The translations under genes and the position numbers were made by a program. 64,000 nucleotides of DNA from Planococcus citri (taxonomy: Eukaryota; Arthropoda; Insecta; Hemiptera; Pseudococcidae), in assembly GCF_950023065.1 (NCBI RefSeq), contig NC_088677.1:22403230-22467229 (forward strand), written 5' to 3'. Below, piece after piece: positions 47,091 to 60,400 of this stretch. Each line of letters begins with the position of its first letter. The first letter of the stretch is position 1. The notes under the pieces are model-generated. The model did not search any database and had not been told where the DNA came from. It saw nothing but the letters and a program-made list of their open reading frames with translations.

Positions 47091-49290
47091 AGGATTTTTT
47101 TTGCATATTGCACCCCCCCCCCCCCGGTCGATCATCCGGAACAATTTTTTCTTAAAGGTCCTAAGGAAAATTTCTAGCCCTTGTCGTCAAAATAAAAGTT
47201 GCCCTACTCACAAAATGGCGACCATTTTGATTGACAGCTCAGCCAAAATCGCAGATACTGTGATCCAACATAGGACATAGGACTTGCTCGAAATTTTTTA
47301 AACCGTACAAAGGTAGATCTAGGTAGATCGAAAGATCAGGCAAAAATTTATCACTTGTCAAAGTTTCAAGTGCCGAAGTGCCTTTTTTGATTTATGGTGA
47401 ATTTTTAAAAATAAAATTGAGGCCAAAAATGAGGGAAAAAATTAAAATTTTACCAACTTGACCAAGAAAGCTAAGAAAGGTGAAATTTGGGATTTTTCCT
47501 ATTTTTGACAAGCCAAATCGATTGGAAACTGTTTCAAACCGTTTTAAAAGTTACTGGAACCTCCAGCAGATTTTTGAAACTCGACTCGATATTCCCACAC
47601 AATTTCATCAAATGAAGTTGGAAAGCCGAAATACATACATTCTGCACACTAATTTCATTCAATACGTTACGAAGTCGACTGCAAGTAAATTTCAAGACTT
47701 TCAAGTCGTGTTGGAGCCTCCGCCAGCGATTTTTTGAAAATTACGAGAGCCTCCAATAGATTTTTGAAACTTGAAATTTTCCAAAATGAGATCAGGAAAA
47801 AATTTATCACTTGTCAAAATTTCAAGCGCTAAAGTGAATTTTTCGATTTTTGGTGAATTTTTGAAAATCAAATTTAGGTCAAACATGAGGGGAAAAATCA
47901 AAATTTTACCAAATTGACCAAGAAAGCTGAAATTTCAGATAATTATAGCCTATTTTCGACATGCCAAATCGATTGGAAACAGTTTCAACCCGTTTTGAAT
48001 AGTTCTGGAGCCTCCAGCAGATTTTTGAAACTCGAAATTCCTACAAAATTTCATCAAATGGAGTTGGGAAGCCGAAATCCATTCTGCAACTATTGCCTTT
48101 TAGAGCCTCCAGCAACTTTTTGAAAATTACTGGAGCCTCCAGTAGATTTTTGAAATTTGGAATCCCCACAAAATTTCATCAAATTGAGTTGGAAAGCCGA
48201 AATTTACTCTGCAACTAATGTATTTTGGAGCCTCCAGCAACTTTTTGAAAATTACTGGAGCCTCCAGTAGATTTTTGAAACTCGAAATTCTCACAAATTT
48301 TCATCAAATTGAGTTGGAAAGCCGAAATTTACTCTGCAACTAATGTCTTTTGAAGCCTCCAGCAACTTTTTGAAAATTACTGGAGCCCTCAGCATTTTTT
48401 TAAAAATTACTGGAGCCTCCAGTAGATTTTTGAAACTCAAAATTCTCACAAAATTTCATCAATATAAGATGAAAAGCCGAAATTTACTCTGCAACTAATG
48501 TATTTTGGAGCCTCCAGCAACTTTTTGAAAATTACTGGAGCCTCCAGTAGATTTTTTAAATTTGGAATCCCCACAAAATTTCATCAAATTGAGTTGGAAA
48601 GCCGAAATGTACTGTGCAACTAATGTGTGTTGGAGCCTCTAGCAACTTTTTGAAAATTACTGGAGCCTCCAGTAGATTTTTGAAACTCGAAATTCTCACA
48701 AATTTTCATCAAATTGAATTGGAAAGCCGAAATTTACTCTGCAACTAATGTCTTTTGAAGCCTCCAGCAACTTTTTGAAAATTACTGGAGCCCTCAGCAT
48801 CTTTTTGAAAATTACTGGAGCCTCCAGTAGATTTTTGAAACTCAAAATTCTCACAAAATTTCATCAATATGAGTTGAAAAGCCAAAATTTACTGTGCAAC
48901 TAATGTGTTTTGGAGCCTCTAGCAACTTTTTGAAAATTACTGGAGCCTCAAGTAGATTTTTGAAACTTGAAATTCCCACAACATTTTATCAAATGGAATT
49001 AGAAAGCTGAAAATTACCTACTTCGCAAACTAATTTCAATACAATATATGGTGGTTTCAAATAGTTTTGAAGCTTCCAGCTACTTTTTGGAAATTTAAAT
49101 TTTCTAAGAAACGCCATACAACGTTTCAAAAAGTTGCTGGAGGCTCCAAAACGACTTGAAATGCACCAGCAATCGATTTCGTAGCGTATTGAAATTAACA
49201 TTTGCGGATTGAATTTCGGCTTTCCAACTTCATTTGATGAAATTTTGGGAAGGCGAAATTCATTCTGCAAACTATAATTTCAATACGTTT
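47090..49290. mobile_element. Family B element, copy 2 (truncated)
   Basis: The left arm matches copy 1 from TTGCACCCCC and GATCATCCGGAACAA through the AAAATGGCGACCATTTTGA block and AAATCGATTGGAAACTGTTT. The outermost TAGTCGGGG end is missing, and no matching right TIR is found, so this copy is broken. A long C run lies at about 47105. It is followed by an expanded CTGGAGCCTCCAG minisatellite. It lies between the DHRSX-like and LRP5/6-like genes. Confidence 0.7.
48100..48980 (+). repeat. Minisatellite of about 125 bp with a 405-bp higher-order period
   Basis: Seven units start with GCCTCCAGCAACTTTTTG, each followed by ATTACTGGAGCCTCCAGTAG, AATTTCATCAA and AAAGCCGAAATTTACT. Starts are near 48103, 48229, 48353, 48509, 48633, 48759 and 48913. 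Spacing is about 125 except for two units of about 155 that carry an extra TACTGGAGCCCTCAGCAT block. The long unit recurs about 405 bases apart, so two three-unit blocks were duplicated together. Confidence 0.8.
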
Positions 49291-51050
49291 AAATCGAAAA
49301 AAAAAGGGCATCCTACCCGTTTGCTGGGGGCTTTGAGAGTACAGAATTCTCCCTTTAATTTTCATGGAAATCGAAATCGAAAATGTGATGCTTTTGTGAC
49401 GAAGCCATGAAAGAAGGCTAAAGGATTCATTCAAAATTCCAGGAATTTGGGAAAAAATTAAAAATCCGTTCAAAGCATAACGCTTCCAAATTTCAACATC
49501 AAAAATCCGTTCTGCTTTTTTGCTAGAAACAAATGAAAAATATAAAGATTTGGGTAAAAGTACAAAAACTCCCCAGGGTTTAAACAAAAAAAATAACATA
49601 AAAAAATCAAACATTTGAGGGATTTGTTTACAAAACCATCAACGTCAAAATTCAATTTTTTTTACCATTTCTGAAAAGAAGTGACGAGTAAAACAATAAT
49701 GAAACCGCTTTTTAAAAAAATTACATTTTCGTTAATTTTCTTAAATTTTAAAAGAATGTATTTCAACTTGATTCGTTTAAAAAATCACCATTTACTGAAA
49801 AAAATGGGAAAAAATCGATTTTTGGTTTCGCATTTTCTGAACGTTGACCAAATTTGATTCGACGATCAATTCATTTCACCATCAAAATTTAATTGATGCA
49901 TGTCACTTTGAGCTCCTATAAAATTTGATGTTTTTGACATTTTGATTTTGACATGGGAGGTTTTCTAAACAAACCCCTCATTTCGTTCCAAGTTAAACTT
50001 TGGAGTTTGGGCAAATATGGTAACTATTAGATAGAATGAATTTTATTTTTTAAAATAAAAAAAAATGAATTATTAACTGGTTCTTAGTTTGACTTTTTCA
50101 CTTCTTTCCGGCCCCTCAAAAAATTTGGATGTCAACGAATTTCGAGTCAAGGTTACCACCAACCAGCAACCACCACTCAAACCCCTTCAAATTAACGTCA
50201 AACCAAGCCTATTGTACCAAATTGTCAAAATTTGAACGAATTTCGTTGAAATCCTTTCGGCTAAGATCTACCTACCTAATGTACCTATAAATAAATAAAA
50301 TTAATAAAAAATTTAAAAAAATCAGACATGCAAAAAAACAATGAAAATGGAGATGGACTCTTGCTTGCGGTTTCGAAACTGATTTTGTGAGTAGCCCCCC
50401 CTCCACCATTCCGGAATCATAAATCAATTAGATTTTTTTTTGAGAATAAAAAATTAAAGTTTGATGTCTGAAACTTTGAAGATTGAAAAAATTCGGTAAG
50501 TTTCAAAATTGACATTTGGCACTAATGGCATGACTTATCAATATCAACAATCAACATCAACGTTTGAAGCTTCGAAAATTGAAAAAATTCATAAATTAAT
50601 TCAAAATTGACATTTGAATGTGACATTTATCAACGAAGGACGGAAGGAACGGTCCGAATTCCGAATAGTCAAATAATATTTGAAAAGAAAAAAACGAAAA
50701 TGAATAATTTTTTTCGAAGTTTAGAACTATGAATTATGAAGAATTGAAAAAAATACAAATAGGTACCAAGACCTACCTACATGAATTCAAAAGCAAAAAC
50801 ACTTATTTCACAATTGCACCTCATCCACCTGCAAGATGACAAAATAAGGTCTACTGTGCGCGCCCACCACGCCCACCGTTGCATACCGGTTGCTCCTTAC
50901 TTACTTACTGATTAGTTTGCCGGCTCATTTGTAATTTTGTTATCAGTATTTTACAATAAGTAAAATAACTTCGAAGAAAAAACTTAATTAGGCGTTTCTA
51001 CAAACAGTTATGTATTTGTATCTGAGATAATTTCTGTGTTATCGAAATTT
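49291..51050. other. AT-rich intergenic DNA with likely promoter of the LRP5/6-like gene
   Basis: No gene is seen in 49291-50840. A more GC-rich stretch at about 50855-50930 (GTGCGCGCCCACCACGCCCA...) precedes the putative leader exons of the LRP5/6-like gene and may be its core promoter. This is an inference from composition and position. Confidence 0.3.
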
Positions 51051-51093
51051 TCTTGTTGTGTTGTATTACTCATAGGTACTTATTCAATTTCAG

Positions 51094-51435
51094 TTCTATT
51101 CGAGTACTTCAATGGGTAAGTAAAACTCCAAAATATTCTATTCTGATACAATTTGAGAAATTGCTCGTACCTTTATTATCAAGTCAAGTTCATTTTTTTT
51201 GTCGAAGTTCAAATTATTTAACTTTTTTTTCTTTTTTCAGGTTCACCGAAGATGATGATACGCTTAATGAGTACCTACAGAGAAATTTAGAGAATGTTGT
51301 ATATGCTTTTCATCAGGTATTTAATTTTTTTCGAAACACTTCATGCAATTCTTTATTAGTTCCATCGCAATATTATTGATTTTTTTTTCAAATTCCAGAT
51401 TGCTTAACCAGGCATAAGATCGAAATCACACGACG
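51094..51435 (+). other. Putative 5' leader exons of the LRP5/6-like gene
   Basis: Splice-like borders define 51241-51316 (TTTTTTCAG before, GTATTT after) and an exon starting at 51399 (AATTCCAG before) that contains the ATG at 51436. A possible earlier piece is 51094-51115, ending at GTAAGT. Joined, these pieces carry an open frame (WFTEDDDTLNEYLQRNLENV...) that stops just before the main ATG, so it would be an upstream ORF if transcribed. No transcript evidence is available. Confidence 0.35.
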
Positions 51436-54400
51436 ATGAATATCGTATTATGGATTATTATTCAAGTGTCAATATTGAGCACTCCTTCGGCATTGGCTCA
51501 GCAATCCTTATTATTCAGTACTACTCGCGATATTCGTATTTTGAAAAATCCAGCCCAGCCCAACGAACACGAAGTCATCGTACATGTGCCTAATTCGCAA
51601 TCAGTTGTACTCGGTACAGACTACTGCTTTAATGAATCGTTAATTTGTTGGGGTGAAGCAAATGTCAGAGAAATTAATTGTGTTTCTTCGACTACTACTA
51701 CTACTACGACAAACACCGCGCTTAATTCGAGCAACATAAGTAACTACGTTAAAACTGGCGATACGTATAACTTGGTAAAACTAGCGTGCGATTGGCTTAC
51801 TAGTAAATTATACTGGACAGACCATACTGCCAATAGAATCGAAGTAATTTCTTTAAAAACCAGATACAGAAAAATCTTGATACGTAGAAGTATTGACAGA
51901 ATTCGCGATATCGCTGTGGATCCACTCAGCGGACTTTTATTCTGGTCAGATGGTGGCGATAGTGGAAAAATTGAACGTTGCTCTATGGATGGCGATTCGT
52001 CTACGAGAGAAGTAATCGTGTGGAGGGATATTATCTCACCGAGTGGATTATGGCTGGATGTGATTAAAAAACAGATATACTGGATGGACGAAAACTTACT
52101 GAAAATCGAAGTGGCCGATTACAACGGTGAAAACCGAAATGTACTGTTGAGTGAAGGTATACAACAACCGTATTCGGTCACTCAAAGTATGGATATTCTG
52201 TACTGGACGGATCGGCAAACTAATGGCATTTATTCTTATAATACGACTGCCGGTGGTAACCCAACACTTGTGATGAACTACACGCAGTATTCTGCCACAC
52301 CTGTCAGCTTGAGAATTTTCGACCCATCCATACAACCCGCCAAAGCAACGCCTTGCGATCTAAATAACGGAGGATGTTCCCATTTATGTCTACTTTCATC
52401 CGAATCACAAGGGTACTCTTGCGCTTGTCCAGATGGCTTCGAAGTCATTAATACGACGACGTGCGCCGATTCCATTCAATCGGTGATTCTGATAGTTCAG
52501 CGTACGAAAATCAGCACCATTTCTTTGGATTCGTCAGATTTTTACACTTACCAGATACCACTCGAGGGGATCAAGAATGCCACGAATATCGATTACGATA
52601 TGGTCGAGAAACAGATTTATTGGACGGACAGAACACATAATACAATCCAAAGAGCAGACTTGAACGGCGATAGTCAAGAAAATCTTGTCGTAGATGTACA
52701 ATGCGAAGGTATCGCTGTCGACTGGCTATCGAAGAATATTTATTTCGCCAATTCCGCTAGAAGAAGAATCGAAGTGCGAAAATTGAACGCAAAATATAGA
52801 AAATCCGTGATCGTCGATGGAATTGAATATCCGAAGGCTGTGGCTGTGTCACCTCAGCATGCATTTTTCTGGTGGACTGACTGTGACGAATCGTTTCCAA
52901 AAATTGAACGTGTTAATTTGGACGGATCAAATAGGTAAATATTCTAATTTCTAACCCTTTATTGGAGGGTCTCTAGGTTCCCATGTTGGGGAAACAAATT
53001 GCTTTGAAGAGTGTGATAGAGTACCCTGCTCCATTGTCCGAATCACAAAAAAGTTGAGATTTCGAAGAAAAATCATGTTGGAAAATGAAAGTTTTGTATT
53101 CATTTGTTTAATTCTACCAAAGAAGTGAAAATTGACAAAGGCAGAAGAAAATTTGGTTTCCATCGTTTTAGAAGTAGGTACCTAGCCCAGATTTCCTCCG
53201 ATTCATACGAGCAAATCTCAGCAAGAAACCTCGATTATGATTTTTTGATCACATTTCAAACTCGAAAAAAATAAAATGATGACGTTTAAAAAGTCAAATA
53301 TGCGAATCATCTGTTAAAGCCGAAGGCAAAAATTAAATTCATGATTTTCCAGGCGATTTACGTAAAGTTTCAAGTGCATAGAATATAAAGTTTTTCTTAC
53401 TTTCAAAATTTTTCCAAGACGTCGAAATTGGTATGAGCAACTAAAAATTTAGTATTCATTTTGAGAGCACAAGAGGCCCAATTTGCAGATCTACAATTCC
53501 AGCGAATTCTAGTCGGACATATCTTTTATAATTTTTTGGCTAAATTTCTTAATAATACTTATCGAAAACTCCCAAAAAAATTTTAAAATGCACATTCAAA
53601 GTAATACAGTCATGGCTCAAAAAAACTAAAAGTTTTTGTTTTTTTTTTGGTAGGTAAGTATTTTAGTTTGGATTCTATGACGACATTTTTCGAAATTTCA
53701 CTCTTCTTCGACGCTTAATGTATCCCCAAACTGGTCATTAATGGGACCAAAACGCCTGATTTTTTCGATGTTATCGAATGAGGTATCAAAATGCATGTTT
53801 TTTTCATTTTCAGATTCTGTTTTTTCCTTTTTTTTTTTTTTTTTTTTTTTGATACACCAAAAGACAGTCCAATCAGGCATTGTAGGTACTCAATTTTTTC
53901 CAAAAAAAAAGTAACTTTAGTAGCCAAAAAAATTTGAAGAAGTGAAAAAAGTCGAAAAACGCAGGCAAATACATTTTAATGCAGAAAACAAATCACCTAA
54001 AAATTAGAGAATTTTGTAAAAAATTCAAAAAAAGTTGCAAAACAAAACATTAGGTACCTACTCCAATTAAAATCTAACGTACCTAGACCTACCTATGTAT
54101 TACCTGATAATAAACCTCGATCGAGATATTCATAATTTTGGCAAAAAACTGAATTTTGTGTCAATTATCAGCAAAAAATTAGTAATGCATTTGCGCAATT
54201 TTCGTCAAAAAAATTGAGACTTTGAAAATTTTTGGAAAAAAGTGACACTTTAAGGAATTTTTTTCAAAAAGGAGGTTTCTTGCTATTTTTGGCAGGAAGC
54301 GAAACTTTGACAATTTTAGGAAAAGGCAAGACATTTCACTAATTTTGGACAAAAAGTTGAAACTGAAAAACTGAAGAAATAAATGAGACCTTTTGACAAG

Positions 54401-57400
54401 TTTTGATAAAAAAAATTGAAGGGGAGAGGGAGCGAGAATTTTAGACAATTTTAGCAAAAAGCAACGGTTTTTGGCAATTATGGGTTAAAAGTTATACCTA
54501 TTTTTTTCACAATTTCTGTGGGAAAAAGTGGTACTTCTTTGCAACTTTATGACGAAAAAACTAATCTTTTTGGCAACTGTTGGCGATTTCTGGCAAAAAA
54601 ATGAGACTGTAGTACTTTTAAGTAAAAATAAACTCAAGACTTTTTCAAAAATTTTGTTAAACGTGAGAATTTCTAACAATTTTAGCAAAAAGCAAAACAT
54701 TTTGCCAATTATGAGCAAAAAATGAGACGTTTGAGCAATTTTTCAAAAAGTGAAGCTTTTTGAAATTTTTTGCAAAGTTTTTTTGGAACCGATAGTGTTT
54801 TTTTGAAAGCACCTTATTCTCCAACTTTGACAATTACCTTTTTTTATTTTTAGATTTTTACCCCAAAAAAATTGTTTTAAAATTGAATCACGGAAAACTT
54901 GTTCATAAAAACCCAGCAAGTCGTAAAATTTGGGATGAAAAAAAATTTAGAGGAACGATCTCAACTCAAATTGGATGCAGAAGAGGATGGCAATAATGGT
55001 GCAAATTTTATTGCGCGCTCATTCAAAGTCCTTTCAAAAAATTGAATTCTCAAAGATTCGGAATTCAAAATCGTCTGTCAAAATTTCAAGTGCTGAAGCG
55101 CGTTTTTCGATTTTTGGTGAATTTTTGAAAATCAAATTCAGGTCAAAAATGAGGGAAAAAATCAAAATTTTACCAAATTGACCAAGAAAGCTGAAATTTG
55201 GGATATACCCTACTTTCGACATGCCAAATCGATTGGAAACTGTTTCAAACCGTTTTGAGCAGTTCTGGAGCCTCCAGCAGATTTTTAGAACTCGAAATTC
55301 CCACAAAATTTCATCAAATGGAGTTGGATAACTGAAATTTACTCTGCAAACTTAATTTCAATACGCTACGAAGTCAACTGCAGAGGGATTTCAAGTAATT
55401 TTGGAGCCTCCAGCGATTTTTTTAAAATTACTGGAGCCTCCAGCAGATTTTTGAAACTATGAATTTCTCCAAAATTTCATCAAACGGAGATGGAAAGTCG
55501 AAATTCATTCTGCAAACTTATTTCAATACGCTACGAAGTCGACTCCAGGTAGATTTCAAGTCATTTTGAAGCCTACAGCGACTTTTTGAAAATTACTGGA
55601 GCCTCCAGTCGATTTCTGAAACTTGAAATTTCCCAAAATTTCATCAAATGAAGATGGAAAGTCAAAATTTATTCTGCAAACTAATTTCAATAAGCTACGA
55701 AGTCGACTGCTGGTGGATTTCAAGTCGTTTCGGAGACTCCAGCGACTGGAAAATTGAAATTTCCAAAAAGTAAATGGAAGCTTCAAAATCATTTGAAACC
55801 ACCATGTAGTCTGAAGGAAAGGAGGAGTCCCGATAAGGCCACTTTTTGGGCCCCGCACAGTTATCGACTCGACCACTCTTGAAATGTTGTAATAAATGTC
55901 CCAAATACGAATCCGCGGTTGGTTAACCCAAAATGACCATTTTTTGGGCTCCAGGGGTTCCCAAAGTTGTGAATAAAAAAAGAATTTTAGGAACCACTGA
56001 GTATTATTTTCAAAAACTTTTTCAGCGTAAAATATCTGTTTGAACTCGATAAACGATATACGAGGTGATTTTTCCATTCTCGACCCTCTAGGGCAGAAAT
56101 TGGGGGGGTTTTGATTTTTGGAAAATTTTGGAACCACAATTTTGAACCTACCCCATTAAACCCCGCTAAAAAGCTTTTCACAGTTCATTAGTATCTGAAA
56201 GACCTCCATCCTACCAATTTTGAGCGCAATAAAATTTTGCGCTGGTACTCAAAAATCCAATTTTCCAATTTTTCGTAATTTCGATGTTTTGGGAACCCCT
56301 GGAAAATTAGAAACCTGCAATTTGCGCCAAACGTAACGTTTTGAAGTGTATATTCAATAATCTAGATGAAAAAGTTGAATAAAGCTCTCTGTATATTCGT
56401 AATTTTGAACCCTTTTTTTGGAACCCCCCACTTTAGGCACCCCTGAAAAAGGCGTTGAAGCATATTTTTTCAAATGAATTGAAGAATTTACATTTGAAAC
56501 ACACCAGCAAGTGCTCGATAATTTTTCATATGAGTTTTACCGTAACTTTCAAAATTGGGCTATTTTGGGTCAAATTATAAGATTTTACTCCTCGAAAAAA
56601 CGTTAAAATCACGTTTTCACGATTTCAACGAAGTAAAATCTCAGAGTTTGACCCAAAAAACCTCATTTTTGAAAGTTACAGGATAAATGAAATGAAAAAT
56701 TATCGAACACTTGCTAGGGTGTTTTAAATGTAAATTCTTCAAATTATTTGAAAAAATATGTGTAAATGCCTTTTTTAGGGGTGCCTAAAGTGGGAGGCTC
56801 CAAAAAAAGGGTTCAAAATTACAAATATACAGGGAGCTTTATTGAACTTTTTCATCTAGATAATTGAATATATACCTCAAAACGTTACGTTTGGCGCAAA
56901 TCGCAGGTTTCCATTTTTTCAGGGGTTCCCAAAATATCGAAATTACAAAAAATTGGAAAATTGGATTTTTGAGTACCAGCGCAAAATTTTATTGAGCTCA
57001 AAATTTGGTAGGATGGAGGTCTTTCAGATACTAATGAACTGTGAAAAGCTTTTTAGCGGGGTTCAATGGGGTAGGTTCAAAATTGTGGTTCCAAAATTTT
57101 CCAAAAATCAAAACCCCCCCCAATTTGTGCCCTCGAGGGTCGAGAATGGAAAAATCACCTCGTATAACGAATATCGGGTTCAAACAGATATTTTACGCTG
57201 AAAAAGTTTTTGAAAATAATTCTTAGTGGTTCCTAAAATTCTTTTTTTATTCACAACTTTGGGAACCCCTGGAGCCCAAAAAATGGTCATTTTGGGTTAA
57301 CTAACCACAGATTCCTATTTTGGACATTTATTACAACATTTTAAGAGTGGTCGAGTCGATAACTGTGCGGGGCCCAAAAAGTGGCCTTATCGGGACTCCT

Positions 57401-60400
57401 CCTTTCTGCTTGCCAACTCCATTTGGTAAAATGTTGCGGGAATTTAAAGTTTCAAAAATCTGTACTAGAGGCTCCAGTAATTTTTAAAAAGTCGCTGGAG
57501 GCTCCAAAATGACTTGAACCAACCTGAAGTCGCCTCAGAGGGTGTTAAAATTGGAGTATAGAGTAAATTTCTGCTTTCCTTCTCCATTGGATGAAATTTT
57601 TTAAAATTCAAAGTTTCAAAAATCTGCTGGAGGCTCCAGTAATTTTTAAAAAATCGCTGGAGGCTCCAAAACGACTTGAAATCCCTCTGCAGTTGACTTC
57701 GTAGCGTATTGAAATTAGTTTGCAGAGTAAATTTCAGTTATCCAACTCCATTTGATGAAATTTTGGTGGGAATTTTGAGTTATAAAAATCTGCTGGAGGC
57801 TCCAGAACTGCTCGAAACGGTTTGAAACAGTTTCCAATCGATTTAGCATGTCGAAAGTAGGGTATATCCCAAATTTCAGCTTTCTTGGTCAATTTGATAA
57901 AATTTTGATTTTTCCCCTCATTTTTGACCTGAATTTGATTTTCAAAAATTCACCAAAAATCGAAAAACGCACTTCAGCGCTTGAAATTTTGACAGGTGAT
58001 AAATTTTTGCGTGATCTTTCAATCTACCTTTGTACGGTTTGAAAAATTCTGTGCAAGTCCTATGTTGGAACGCAAAATCTAACCTTTTTTTTTGAGTACA
58101 AGGGCTAGAAATGTTCCTTAGGACTCCCCCTTTAAGAAAAAAGTTGTCTTGGAGGATCGGGGGGGGGGGTGCATTAGATCCTTGTGCGGGCACCCCGACT
58201 ATCAATGTAATCAATAAAAATTTGAGTGTAATGTTTACACTCCTCAAAACAATTTGTTTCCCCAACATGGGAACTACTTGGAGAACCTCCAAATGATTAA
58301 AATATACAATTCTGCAGTTTTAATATTAATATGAAACTGTTACAGATTGATTCTAGTCAAAGACCAGATATCTTGCGCCAGCAGTATAACCTTAGACCTC
58401 ACCACTTCGGAGCTGTTCTGGGCTGACACCGATTTACGCACCATCGAAGTAGCAAACATGCTGAATGGCCAAAATCGCCGCACCATTGCTCAAGAGGATC
58501 AATGGCCTATCATTTGGGGTATCACCAACCTAGGCGAGTACTTATTCCAGATCAATTGGAACATGAAAAAGTTGCAACAAATCGATAAACTGACTGGCCA
58601 AGATAGAACTTCAATCGTGCCAAATTTACCCGATGCCATGGCCGTCAAAGCGATCAACATGTCGTCTAAATTGCAGTTCACCAATCCATGTTACGTAAGT
58701 AATGGCGACTGTGATCAGTTTTGTTTCTATCAGCCCGATGGAAATGTCCTATGTGACTGTGAAATCGACTACGAATTGAAACCAGATGGTAAAGGTTGCG
58801 TTATTTCAAACGCTTTCGTTATCATTCAAAGTGCAGACGAACTACGTAAAATAAGCGTTCGAAATAGTTCAAGTACTCAAATTGTGTCGACCTTTGATGT
58901 AAATTCTGTGAGTGCTTTCGATGCCGATGTCACCTATTTGCAGACTACAGTTTATTCGGCGGATAATCGATTCAACGTGATTAATCAAACTTCTTTGAAT
59001 GGGTTGGAAACTGAAACCTTCATCGACTTTGATCTACACTCACCGGTTTCAATTCAAGTCGATCGAATTGGATCGAATTTATATTGGATTGATGCGATCA
59101 GCAAAAGAATTGAAGTTTGTTCGCTGAATGGTAAATATAGAAAAGTACTATTCTGGAAAAATTTAAACGATCCGAGAAATTTAATCCTATATCATAAGGC
59201 AGGTCTCATGTACTGGTCTGAATGGGATGGTCAAACCGGTGCTATCTTCGAAGCAGCTATGGATGGTTCTTCAAAACTGAGAATTGATGTGGAAGTGAAA
59301 CAGATCGATGGATTAGCAATTGACTCAGGCCAACATTCGTTGTATTGGTCGCAATCACAAGCTGATCTTTCTAGCATACATATGTATGATATGATTGGAA
59401 AACATATCAAAGTAATCGTCTCTGGTACGTTATTGAAACCTACATCTTTAACAATCCATCAAAATGATCTATTCTGGATTAATCGCAGCAATCAATCGAT
59501 TATTCGTGCTAATAAATCGAACGGTAATAACCCTACTCTATTTTATACTCAAGAGAAAGAAATTATTGATTTCAGTTTGGTTGATGGTAATTTCACCGAT
59601 GAAAACGAAGAATATCCGAATTGCAAGGAGTGTAATCATCTCTGTCTTATTAAACCAGACCATAAAAATAATAAGATAGATCATTCCTGCGCTTGTCCTA
59701 CACATTTTGAGTTGAAAAATGGCAGTTGTCATCCGCCAGAAAATTTCTTACTTATTTCATCCAGCAAAAATACTCTTCACCGATTCATCAACGATAACGA
59801 AGATCCAGATGTATTAATGCCAGTTGCTGGTATGAAAGAAACCCTCGCCATCGAATACGATCCGATCACCGAATACGTTTACTGGATCGATGGCAACGAT
59901 AAAGCTATCAAAAGGAGTCACATGACCAGACCAGTGGCCCAAATCGAGGTAGTCTTCAGGAGTGATCAAGGTGATGATGGACTATTCAATTTTCACGATC
60001 TTGCCTTAGATCCGTATAATCGATTATTGTTTTGGAGTTGTTCGTCGACTAATTCGATCAACGCTGTTCGTCTGGATGAAGAAATCTCTCACCTGGGACC
60101 TGTTTTTACCGGTGTGGATAGAAAACCTCGCAAAATCGCCATTCATGCCGAGAAAGCTTTAATTTTTTGGACTGACGATGGATCTGTACCGAGCATCGGA
60201 CGTACCCAATTAGGGGACCGGTATATCGAACGTATCGATACTGATAATAGAATCGTGGACGCTATCGCAGTTGATACCCAATCGAATTTGCTCTTTTATT
60301 CCTATAATCAAATGATATTCTCCAGTGATTTGTCCGGTGATAAAAAGACTTTAATTATGCGAACAACCAGTTCAAAAATTACAACTTTAGCTATTCTCGA

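Noticed and set aside
55556..56137. 193-aa ORF on the - strand
   Set aside because: It spans the border of a palindromic element and the family B repeat, and parts are repeated at 56953-57226; not a gene.
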